A stretch of DNA of 6,150 bases. It comes from Candidatus Phycorickettsia trachydisci (lineage in GTDB: Bacteria > Pseudomonadota > Alphaproteobacteria > Rickettsiales > Rickettsiaceae). The translations under genes and the position numbers were made by a program. This document shows, in pieces, positions 1 through 5,887 of the stretch. The notes under the pieces are model-generated. The model was not told where the DNA came from. It saw only the letters and a program-made list of their open reading frames with translations, and made no database searches. The number at the start of each line of letters is the position of its first letter. Within the stretch, counting starts at the first letter, position 1. The stretch covers positions 1 through 6,150 of the forward strand of contig CAMCJU010000056.1 of assembly GCA_945875085.1 (NCBI GenBank), written 5' to 3'.

Positions 1-1
1 A

Positions 2-3000
2 GGCCAGCTTAATGATGTAATCTTCATGAAGCCTCAATTGTTAAGTGATGGTATTGAATCTACTGGCTTAGGCTCGACAGTATTTAAAGATAAGGTAGAA
101 ATTTCCACCTTGGGCATACAGCAAAAAGGCGCTGGTTCATTGGAGTTTGACCGAGCTGTTACTATTACTTCAGGCGATGCCCTTGTTGCCGGCGGTGGCG
201 CAGAGATGTTTTTTCATGATAGTGTCGCCTTCAAAAATGGTAAAGCGTCTATCAAAGCAGCAAAAGGCTTGATGTACTTTGGTGGAGAAATTAATTTTGA
301 TGACTCCAAAGGTGGTTTTTATACTGACAAAAGCGATTCTCAGTTTGTTTTTCTTTTAAATGGTAGCAATAAGGTTGTTAATTTTAGAAACGCCAACTCG
401 AAGCAGGCTTTTCTATTAGGATCAGAAGCTCAGGGTTCTTTAATTGTTACAAATAGAGGATCGGCTCAAAAAAGTTTAACATTCCAAGGTTCAGGACTTC
501 AGGACCTTTCTGATAAACAATTAAAAGTTATTGCTCTTGGCGAAAATACCCAGCTTGATGTTGGCAAGATGAATGTTGAGACAAAAGATGGTATAATTTT
601 TGCTGGGCCAAATGCTAAATTTACTGCAGAAACTTCAGGTACTCAATATATTTATTCAAAGATCTTATCTGCTTCTGATTATCGCGGCACGGTATCTTAT
701 ACATCTACCGCTCCTACGGATCTAAAAGAAAAGTTGTGGCATAGTGGCGAAATTGGCTCGAGTTCAGCTCCAATCGGCATGCTTTATACATCAGGTCAAG
801 GTAGGGTCCACTTCTTGAATGATATATATGCTAGTCAAATTACTTTGACAGCTGGGATAAGTAAAATAAAAGATGGTGTTAACAAAACTATCTTCCTGAC
901 TCAGAAAAGTGATAAAATTACTGTATTGGCTCATGATGTATACGATGTTGTATTCAAGGGAGATGTACAAGTAAGCCAAAGTGGTGATGGCGCGGTTATC
1001 TATGATGCTACTAAGAATATATGGCATGAGGGCACAATTGGCCAGGAGAAAAGATCTATTGGCGCTATTGAGACAGTAGGGGCCGGTAGCGTTGATATTT
1101 CAGGGAATATCTTTGCAGATGATATCAATTTAAGGGCTGCCAACAACAAATTAGAGGGCAAGGTATATGCTGGGACTTTTGATGTCGATGCCGACAAGGA
1201 GGTATTGTTTTCTAGTGATGGTTCCTATAACATAGGTCTCATGAATGCTTCTGGTGCAAGTATTATAAATACCGGAACAGTTACCTTTGCATCAGGCGCG
1301 CACAATATCGGTACTATTACAAATCGGGATAGTACTAACGATGGTATATTAACTTTTAAAGGTGGTAACATTGCCGGTTCAATTGAAGGCGGCACTCTTG
1401 ACGCATCAGGTGTATTTACAGGAAATTTAGGTAGCTCTCAAGCCTTAACTCTTTTAAATATTGCTGGCGATTCGATCTTTCAAGGTAAGGTTAATTCTAC
1501 TAAAACTACTATTGATAATCAGAGCGTTAAATTTGCGCAAGATTCAAGTCTAGGAAGTCTTGATTTGAACAATGCTACTATTGATGTTGGTCTTAGTAGA
1601 ATTGAGGCTGAAATCACAGACATCAGAGGCCTTAATAAGTTTACTTTACGGATTGATCCTGATAAAAATGGGCAAGTTATAGGGGAAGGATATCCATTGG
1701 CTGACCCAGAAAATCTAAAGCTTGATGTGAAGCTTTACTCTTATGTTGATAATAAATATAAAATTGGTGATATATTTAATTATGCTGATACAAGTAGCAT
1801 TAAATTTAATCTTGGAGAAGTTAGCGTTAGTGAAGGTGTGTTGAGTATAGAGTTAACAGAGAAAAAACAGCGATATATTGCTCAGGTTATAAGGTACATG
1901 CAGAATGAAGGAGGTGACATTGCTCCTTTCGATGAGTTTATTAAGGAGATGGAAGCTAATCCTGCCTTATCTGGTCTCTCTGAAACGGTCAGCGAGATAG
2001 GTCATCAACTTGCTCAAGGCGAACCTGATGATGTGAGCAAAGCTTTCAATAATAATGATACTACCAATTTGACAGTAGACAGTGGTAAAGCAGCGCTGGG
2101 GGCTGCATCAGGACGTATGAACAATACGTTAACGTCATCCTCTCAAGCTGCAGCGATAGCGATATCAGCTGGACAAGATAATGACCAGGATAATGCCGGC
2201 AGGATTGCTGCATGGTTTGCGGGTCATGCCAGTCAGGGCGATCAGAAGTTAGACGCTTTAAAGCCTGGGTATAAAGCTATAAACGCCGGCGCTACATTTG
2301 GAGCTGACTACTTTGGCGATATATATGGCAATGGTTTTATTTTTGGCGGTGCATTTACTTTTGATAATGGTGCCATTAAATACAACAAAGGTCTTAAGCA
2401 AGGCGACAACACTAAGATTTATAGCAATATCTTTAACTTGTATACCAGTGTTAATATTTATGAAAATTTATTTGCTCGTGGCATAGTTTCTTACGGCAGT
2501 AGTACAATTAAGTCCAAGGCTTTTAGAAGTGGGAAGACTGCCGTAGCTGACTATAAAACCGATCTTATAGCGACGCAACTGGAGGCTGGCTATAATTATG
2601 TTATTGGCAATCTAAACGCCATTACTCTGCTGGGGGCCAGATATAACAACATCAGAACTCCCACGTATCAAGAAAAGGGCGCTGGGCCTTTTAATCATAC
2701 GGTCAGAAAATCAACGATTAATCAAGTTGATGTGATTGGCTCTGTTGGTGCTAGCGCCACTATTCTTAGTGGGGATTTGTCCTTTGAGCCAAGTGCTACA
2801 TTTGCCATAGCTAAGAAAGTTTCTGGAAAAGCTCCTGCTATTAAGTACACCATTGGCGATATGCCTAAGGACATGAAATTATCCTCAGGCAAACAAGGCG
2901 CACTATCTGCTGAGATATCTGCAGGCTTGAATATGAAGTATCAAGTCCTTAACTTAGGCCTTAAGGCTAGCTATGGATTTGCTAAAAAGTACAGCAATGT

Positions 3001-3034
3001 AGGAGGCTCACTGATGGTTAGGGCCGAATTCTAG
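2..3034 (+). CDS. Autotransporter (type V secretion), rickettsial Sca/OmpA-like; 5'-partial
   Basis: This is a surface protein whose C-terminal barrel inserts in the outer membrane and carries its own passenger outside. The frame is open from base 2 with no stop, so the ATG at 26 is probably internal and the signal peptide lies outside the window. Numbering from that ATG, residues 1-610 form a Gly/Ser/Asn/Asp-rich, beta-strand-rich passenger with imperfect repeats. Residues 612-720 are more helical (KKQRYIAQVIRYM, then AASGRMNNTL) and would be the linker threading the barrel. Residues 723-1002 are a roughly 280-residue autotransporter barrel starting near GRIAAWF and ending in SLMVRAEF, with the terminal Phe typical of outer-membrane barrels. 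I see no cysteine in the 1,002 residues, as is common in autotransporter passengers. Adhesion or invasion is the usual role in Rickettsia Sca proteins, but the ligand cannot be inferred here. The barrel call is firm; the exact subfamily is not. Confidence 0.9.
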   Translation, partial: GQLNDVIFMKPQLLSDGIESTGLGSTVFKDKVEISTLGIQQKGAGSLEFDRAVTITSGDALVAGGGAEMFFHDSVAFKNGKASIKAAKGLMYFGGEINFDDSKGGFYTDKSDSQFVFLLNGSNKVVNFRNANSKQAFLLGSEAQGSLIVTNRGSAQKSLTFQGSGLQDLSDKQLKVIALGENTQLDVGKMNVETKDGIIFAGPNAKFTAETSGTQYIYSKILSASDYRGTVSYTSTAPTDLKEKLWHSGEIGSSSAPIGMLYTSGQGRVHFLNDIYASQITLTAGISKIKDGVNKTIFLTQKSDKITVLAHDVYDVVFKGDVQVSQSGDGAVIYDATKNIWHEGTIGQEKRSIGAIETVGAGSVDISGNIFADDINLRAANNKLEGKVYAGTFDVDADKEVLFSSDGSYNIGLMNASGASIINTGTVTFASGAHNIGTITNRDSTNDGILTFKGGNIAGSIEGGTLDASGVFTGNLGSSQALTLLNIAGDSIFQGKVNSTKTTIDNQSVKFAQDSSLGSLDLNNATIDVGLSRIEAEITDIRGLNKFTLRIDPDKNGQVIGEGYPLADPENLKLDVKLYSYVDNKYKIGDIFNYADTSSIKFNLGEVSVSEGVLSIELTEKKQRYIAQVIRYMQNEGGDIAPFDEFIKEMEANPALSGLSETVSEIGHQLAQGEPDDVSKAFNNNDTTNLTVDSGKAALGAASGRMNNTLTSSSQAAAIAISAGQDNDQDNAGRIAAWFAGHASQGDQKLDALKPGYKAINAGATFGADYFGDIYGNGFIFGGAFTFDNGAIKYNKGLKQGDNTKIYSNIFNLYTSVNIYENLFARGIVSYGSSTIKSKAFRSGKTAVADYKTDLIATQLEAGYNYVIGNLNAITLLGARYNNIRTPTYQEKGAGPFNHTVRKSTINQVDVIGSVGASATILSGDLSFEPSATFAIAKKVSGKAPAIKYTIGDMPKDMKLSSGKQGALSAEISAGLNMKYQVLNLGLKASYGFAKKYSNVGGSLMVRAEF
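734..1132 (+). repeat. Degenerate 38-residue repeat pair in the autotransporter passenger
   Basis: Two gapless 38-residue copies lie at residues 237-274 (bases 734-847) and 332-369 (bases 1019-1132), one about every 95 residues. Both begin with [LI]WHxGxIG, have IG in the middle, then GxGxV, and end with IxAxxIxL. I count about 15 identities in 38 positions by eye. The DNA has diverged, so this is an old protein-level repeat, consistent with a beta-solenoid repeat unit. It is unlikely to act as a recombination substrate now. Confidence 0.6.
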
Positions 3035-3075
3035 TCTTAAAGCGGCAGCTACGTTCTTTGCCCTTAGCCTTTTCG

Positions 3076-3098
3076 TTAGGCCTCTTTGTTGGGCCTGA
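3076..3098 (+). terminator. Possible transcription terminator hairpin in the convergent spacer
   Basis: Bases 3076-3083 (TTAGGCCT) pair with 3091-3098 (GGGCCTGA) in an 8-bp stem, including two G-T pairs, with a 7-base loop. The stem lies 42 bases past the autotransporter stop. A T-rich stretch follows at 3109-3124, but it begins about ten bases after the stem rather than directly, so intrinsic termination would be imperfect. The hairpin also lies just past the 3' end of the opposing DUF3576 gene and could serve both. Confidence 0.4.
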
Positions 3099-3118
3099 TT
3101 GAGTGGTCTTTTGTTCTT

Positions 3119-3646
3119 TTATTTTCCTGGCTTGGCGATAGTTTTTTGCTTAATTCTAATAGCTTTATCTAGTATGGCCTTGGATATTGCTTTTTCAAGC
3201 TCATGGTCAACAGCCACTTCGTTGCGGCTCAGCTTTCGTATGTTTTTTAAACAAATTCTGCTATATGCCTTGACGCTAAATGACTCAGGCGCAATTTTAT
3301 CATCGTGTATTAAGATTATGATTTTAGTTTCTAGTTGATTCTGGCGCTGCCAATCGGTCGTTATGCTGCCTGCATGATAATTGCTAGATTCGATGTTTCT
3401 ATCTGCTAGAGAGCCAATTGCAGCTTGCCATAATACTTTATCGTCTATACTTTTCTTGTTCTTAGTAGTCTGTCTTGCTATTTTCGAGTTTGCATTTCTT
3501 TGATCAAGTATTGATCCCATTTTATCGTTTTGTCTTTCGATAATATTTCTAGGATAGTTGTCTTGTGCATGCGTTTTTAATGAAGAAAAGCAGTAAAGTA
3601 GTGATAATGTGACTGTAAGGATACTTAAATATTTTATTTTTTGCAT
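3119..3646 (-). CDS. DUF3576 family exported protein of unknown function
   Basis: This 175-residue protein has an N-terminal export signal: Lys-containing start (MQKIKY), a hydrophobic stretch at residues 7-23, and a plausible signal peptidase I site after THA (residue 27). Residues 28-65 are polar, Asn/Gln/Lys-rich and probably disordered. The core matches my recollection of the alphaproteobacterial DUF3576 domain: LWQA at 72-75 (family LWRA), GSITTDW at 93-99 (family GGxIITDW), a strand LETKIIILI, and SFSVKAYSR. It ends with a helix resembling the family's LExAILxRARxLR tail, here near residues 146-167. The family's function is unknown. Cys19 lies in LLYC, a poor lipobox because Tyr replaces the small residue at -1, so I favour a soluble periplasmic protein over a lipoprotein. 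No Shine-Dalgarno is visible before the ATG. The gene is convergent with the autotransporter and divergent from pgeF. Confidence 0.7.
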   Translation of the reverse strand: MQKIKYLSILTVTLSLLYCFSSLKTHAQDNYPRNIIERQNDKMGSILDQRNANSKIARQTTKNKKSIDDKVLWQAAIGSLADRNIESSNYHAGSITTDWQRQNQLETKIIILIHDDKIAPESFSVKAYSRICLKNIRKLSRNEVAVDHELEKAISKAILDKAIRIKQKTIAKPGK

Positions 3647-3676
3647 GATAAGATTTAATGCTATGAATAGTATATT

Positions 3677-3705
3677 ATTCTATAAATTATCAAATCATAA
3701 GTCAA
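3677..3705 (-). promoter_or_regulatory. Sigma70-type promoter for the DUF3576 gene
   Basis: On the minus strand TTGACT (3705-3700) is followed by exactly 17 bases and then TAGAAT (3682-3677). Each hexamer has five of six consensus bases. Transcription would start near 3670, giving a leader of about 24 bases before the ATG at 3646. This is the best two-box promoter I could see in the window. Its -35 box overlaps the palindrome at 3702-3713. Confidence 0.6.
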
Positions 3706-3726
3706 GATCTTGATTATGTTATCAAA
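3687..3726. promoter_or_regulatory. Candidate operator: 12-bp palindrome flanked by direct repeats
   Basis: TCAAGATCTTGA at 3702-3713 is a perfect palindrome. Its symmetry continues through CATAA (3696-3700) and TTATG (3714-3718) if G3701 is skipped as a bulge. Outside this, TTATCAAA occurs twice in the same orientation, at 3687-3694 and 3719-3726, with starts 32 bases apart (about three helical turns). The structure lies between two divergent genes and covers the -35 box of the minus-strand promoter. That layout suits a dimeric repressor site, but no regulator is identified, and AT-rich DNA makes short repeats by chance. Confidence 0.35.
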
Positions 3727-3747
3727 CTTTTATTTTTTCAATATTAA
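3719..3747 (+). promoter_or_regulatory. Weak candidate promoter for pgeF
   Basis: TTATCA (3719-3724), 17 bases, then TATTAA (3742-3747) gives about four of six consensus bases in each box. AATAAT at 3747-3752 is an alternative -10. Either would start transcription only a few bases before, or at, the GTG at 3760. That fits the lack of a Shine-Dalgarno there and suggests a very short or absent leader. Confidence 0.25.
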
Positions 3748-3759
3748 ATAATTAAAATT

Positions 3760-4461
3760 GTGCATATTTCTTTGCTAACGCCTGGTGTCTATTGCAATAT
3801 TTTTAATAAAAATGACAATGACTTGACGCATTTGTATTATAGTCAGCAGGATTGTTTACAGAATCAAGATGTAGTTCTGTCTAAATTAGGTGGCTCAAGA
3901 TTATTGTTGCTTGATCAGCGTCATTCTGATGTAGCGCATTACGTTGATAAAAACTATTCTGCTCTAATCGGAGATGCTATGGTTAGCGATGCTGCGGGGC
4001 TTGTTTTGGGCATTAAGACAGCCGACTGCGTAGGTGTGTTGTTAAGCTCTAAGGATGCCAAAGTAATAGGAGCCGCTCATTTAGGCTGGCGTGGCGCTGC
4101 GTCTGATTTGCTTTATAACGCCTTGAATTTGATCAGGAAACTTTCCACTGATCGTATTTGTGCTTTTATTTCTCCTAGTATTAGACAGGTCTCTTATCAG
4201 GTTGATCAGAAGTTTTGCGATGATTTCCTTGCGGTTAAGCCTGAAGGAAGAGAATTTTTTTTATATCAAAGCCAAAAGTTATTTTTTGATTTGCCAGGAT
4301 TTGTTAAGCATGAATTAAAGCTGCTTGGGGTTGATTTTATCCTTGATTCTCAGATAGATACTTATAATTCGCCTGATTACTTTAGTTTTCGCTTTGCTGC
4401 CCACATGGGTTTTGAAGAAAAGCGCCGCAATTTATCATGTATCATGAAGCCAAAGCCATGA
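3760..4461 (+). CDS. pgeF: PgeF / YfiH family (laccase-domain) protein
   Basis: This is a 233-residue member of the YfiH/YlmD (DUF152) family, once called polyphenol oxidases. Members have been described as purine nucleoside phosphorylase/adenosine deaminase enzymes, and PgeF in E. coli as a factor keeping peptidoglycan peptide composition correct. The expected metal-binding set is present: His55 in QRHSDVA, Cys90 in KTADCVGVLL and His107 in AAHLGWRG. Other family blocks are GDAMVSDAAGLVLGI (71-85), ISPSIRQVSYQV for the usual IGPxIxxxxYEV, a FDLPGFVKHEL helix, and a C-terminal FSFR with RRNLSCI. Length is slightly below the usual 240-260, with the N-terminus starting right at the first strand. 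The start is GTG: an in-frame TAA at 3745-3747 leaves no ATG upstream, and no Shine-Dalgarno is seen. It is probably cytoplasmic, as no signal peptide is present. The family identity is firm; the physiological role here is inferred. Confidence 0.9.
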   Translation: MHISLLTPGVYCNIFNKNDNDLTHLYYSQQDCLQNQDVVLSKLGGSRLLLLDQRHSDVAHYVDKNYSALIGDAMVSDAAGLVLGIKTADCVGVLLSSKDAKVIGAAHLGWRGAASDLLYNALNLIRKLSTDRICAFISPSIRQVSYQVDQKFCDDFLAVKPEGREFFLYQSQKLFFDLPGFVKHELKLLGVDFILDSQIDTYNSPDYFSFRFAAHMGFEEKRRNLSCIMKPKP

Positions 4462-4469
4462 ATTCAAGC

Positions 4470-5195
4470 TTATTCTACGCTGAGTAAATCTTTGGCAGTA
4501 TTGATGACTTTTTCAACTTGATCAGTAACTTGTCGGACGTCTTTTTCTTCAATATCTTCAGGCATTAACACCGATAAAATTTCAACAGTAATTAACCCTG
4601 GCTTTTTAATCCAAAAGCCTTTTGGCCAATAAAGACCAGCATTGTGCGCCATAAGAACAATTGGCGCTTTTGCTTCCATGGCTAATTTTACCCCGCTAGG
4701 CTTGAATTTTTTATATTCATTAGGCCTCAGGCGTGTTGACTCTGGGAATATTACGATCCAAAGACCATTGTTGAGTTTTTTTTGCCCTTCTGTTAAAATT
4801 TTCTTAACTGAAGCGTGTTCTGTGCGATCTACAGCAACTGGCTCCATAATTTTTAGCCCTAAGCCAAATATCGGAATATTAAAGAGTTCTTTTTTAATAA
4901 TCCATGAATGTTTGGGCACGATAATATTGACAAACACATTCTCCCAGAAGGACTGATGGTTGCCCATGAAAACCGCTGGGGTTTTTGGCAGCTTTTCAAG
5001 ACCTAAAACTTGGTATTCAATGCCGCATATAATTTTTGTCAGCCAGATAAAGATATGAGAGTAAATTTTTACCACCAGGTATTTATTGTCATAAGATAGG
5101 CCAATTGCATTTGAAATCAATAGCATCAATAAACACAGCGTAGTTGCAATCGTAATTATAAAGTAAAATAATAATACTCTAAGGCGCCAAAACAT
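4470..5195 (-). CDS. plsC: PlsC-like 1-acyl-sn-glycerol-3-phosphate acyltransferase
   Basis: This is a 241-residue membrane enzyme of the lysophospholipid acyltransferase family, predicted to acylate the sn-2 position of lysophosphatidic acid to give phosphatidic acid, the precursor of membrane phospholipids. A hydrophobic anchor spans residues 7-33. Motif I is NHQSFWE (79-85) with catalytic His80. The usual HX4D is HX4E here, a variant I recall from some proteobacterial subgroups. Motif II is PVAVDR (119-124), with Arg124. Motif III is FPESTR (150-155), with Ser in place of the usual Gly. Motif IV follows around APIVLMAHNAG (177-187). All catalytic positions are filled, so it is probably active, though fine substrate choice cannot be read. 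No clear Shine-Dalgarno precedes the ATG at 5195. Its stop lies 8 bases from that of pgeF in the opposite direction. The comEC remnant lies 93 bases upstream on the same strand, but plsC seems to have its own promoter. Confidence 0.88.
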   Translation of the reverse strand: MFWRLRVLLFYFIITIATTLCLLMLLISNAIGLSYDNKYLVVKIYSHIFIWLTKIICGIEYQVLGLEKLPKTPAVFMGNHQSFWENVFVNIIVPKHSWIIKKELFNIPIFGLGLKIMEPVAVDRTEHASVKKILTEGQKKLNNGLWIVIFPESTRLRPNEYKKFKPSGVKLAMEAKAPIVLMAHNAGLYWPKGFWIKKPGLITVEILSVLMPEDIEEKDVRQVTDQVEKVINTAKDLLSVE

Positions 5196-5220
5196 AAACT
5201 TAAAAAGGGAGAAGTAAATA

Positions 5221-5249
5221 ATTATATCAAATATAAATCATCATCTATT
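5221..5249 (-). promoter_or_regulatory. Extended -10 promoter for plsC
   Basis: On the minus strand TGATATAAT (5229-5221) is a perfect extended -10 element (TGnTATAAT). The -35 position at 17-bp spacing (5249-5244) reads AATAGA, far from consensus, as is common for extended -10 promoters. Transcription would start near 5214, leaving a leader of about 19 bases before the plsC ATG at 5195. It would let plsC be expressed independently of the broken comEC upstream. Confidence 0.5.
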
Positions 5250-5288
5250 TAATCGCAATACCTTTTTGCTGCCAATATTGCTTCAAAT

Positions 5289-5855
5289 TTAATTATATAA
5301 CTTTGCGGAGCATTCATCCTTGGCACAAAAGACAAAGATAAATTTTTTATTTGCTAGATTTTTGATGTTTATCACTTTTTGATTATCGCAGATTTTGCCG
5401 CTATAGTTAATAGTTAAATCTGCATTTAATTTATCGCAATCGATATTTTTAAAAATAATGTCAATAACTTTATTTTGATTAGTTGTAAAGCTTATGCGCT
5501 GATTTTTCTTCTCAAGTTCTTGGTATATTACTTCTTTTTGACCAAACCATAGGCTCCAATATTCTTTAGTAAACATTGAGAAATATCGATTCGCATAAAT
5601 TTCTAGCTTATTTTGTTTATTTTTCAAGCCTATGGCTTGTAGATAGATATCTAAAATTAAATCTGGATTTTTTGTGCCCAGCATCATCAATATCGAGATG
5701 CTAATAATCACTGCCCCTATATATTTAATTTTTGATTGCCAAATAATGCACCAAAAAAAACCTAGTAAGTAAGTTGTAAAGCTAAGGTTGCTGATGTTGC
5801 CAACATTAATAAAGCTATATGGTAGCTCTATTATGAGCGCTGCTGATTTAATTAC
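5289..5855 (-). pseudogene. comEC: 3' remnant of a ComEC/Rec2-like DNA-uptake channel gene
   Basis: The frame is open from 5855 to the TAA at 5291-5289, with no plausible native start. An in-frame TGA (5858-5856) sits where the transposon end begins. A GTG at 5711 could start a 140-residue peptide, but the reading frame and the resemblance continue upstream of it. The 188 visible residues resemble the C-terminus of alphaproteobacterial ComEC: an ELPYSFINVGN segment, two short hydrophobic helices (TTYLLGFFWCIIW and YIGAVIISISILMMLG), then NPDLILD (family PDxLVD), an AIGLKNKQNKLEIYA strand pair, an EYWSLWFGQ helix, and a tail with CDKLNADLTINYSGKIC and NIKNL (family CxxADVVV...C...VIDxxDL). ComEC forms the inner-membrane channel for single-stranded DNA in natural transformation. 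The N-terminal and main competence domains are missing, so the gene is non-functional unless the rest is elsewhere. The identity is from motif memory, not a search; a smaller membrane protein of unknown function is the alternative. Confidence 0.6.
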
Positions 5856-5860
5856 TCACC

Positions 5861-5887
5861 TTACGCAAAGACATTATTTTTGCGTAA
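5861..5887. repeat. Perfect 9-bp inverted repeat over the transposase stop codon
   Basis: TTACGCAAA (5861-5869) is the exact reverse complement of TTTGCGTAA (5879-5887), separated by nine bases. On the transposase strand the second arm ends with the TAA stop, so the last nine codons fold into a hairpin. No T-run follows it on that strand, so it is not a standard intrinsic terminator. It could protect the mRNA 3' end, slow ribosomes at the stop, or form part of the transposon end. Confidence 0.6.

Noticed and set aside
26..28. ATG at 26 as the start of the autotransporter
   Set aside because: The same frame is open back to base 2 and no signal peptide follows this ATG; the passenger reads straight through it.
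791..1197. Two minus-strand open frames inside the autotransporter passenger
   Set aside because: They lie opposite a continuous, family-like coding sequence and carry no motif of their own.
1716..1737. 8-bp inverted repeat (TAAAGCTT / AAGCTTTA) inside the autotransporter
   Set aside because: It follows from the repeated codons for Leu-Lys-Leu and Lys-Leu-Tyr in coding DNA and has no terminator features.
2113..2129. 6-bp inverted repeat (ACGTAT / ATACGT) in the autotransporter
   Set aside because: Short, within coding sequence and expected by chance in a 3-kb gene.
3099..3338. Open frame antisense to the DUF3576 gene, hydrophobic in translation
   Set aside because: Its hydrophobicity follows from the complement of the Lys-rich DUF3576 tail, and the opposite strand has the recognisable protein.
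4642..4956. Open frame antisense to the PlsC-like gene
   Set aside because: It lies wholly opposite a gene with all its catalytic motifs and its translation resembles nothing; a reading-frame shadow.
5255..5281. Inverted repeat GCAATA / TATTGC as a terminator after the comEC remnant
   Set aside because: Only 6 bp with a 15-base loop and no T-run on the minus strand.
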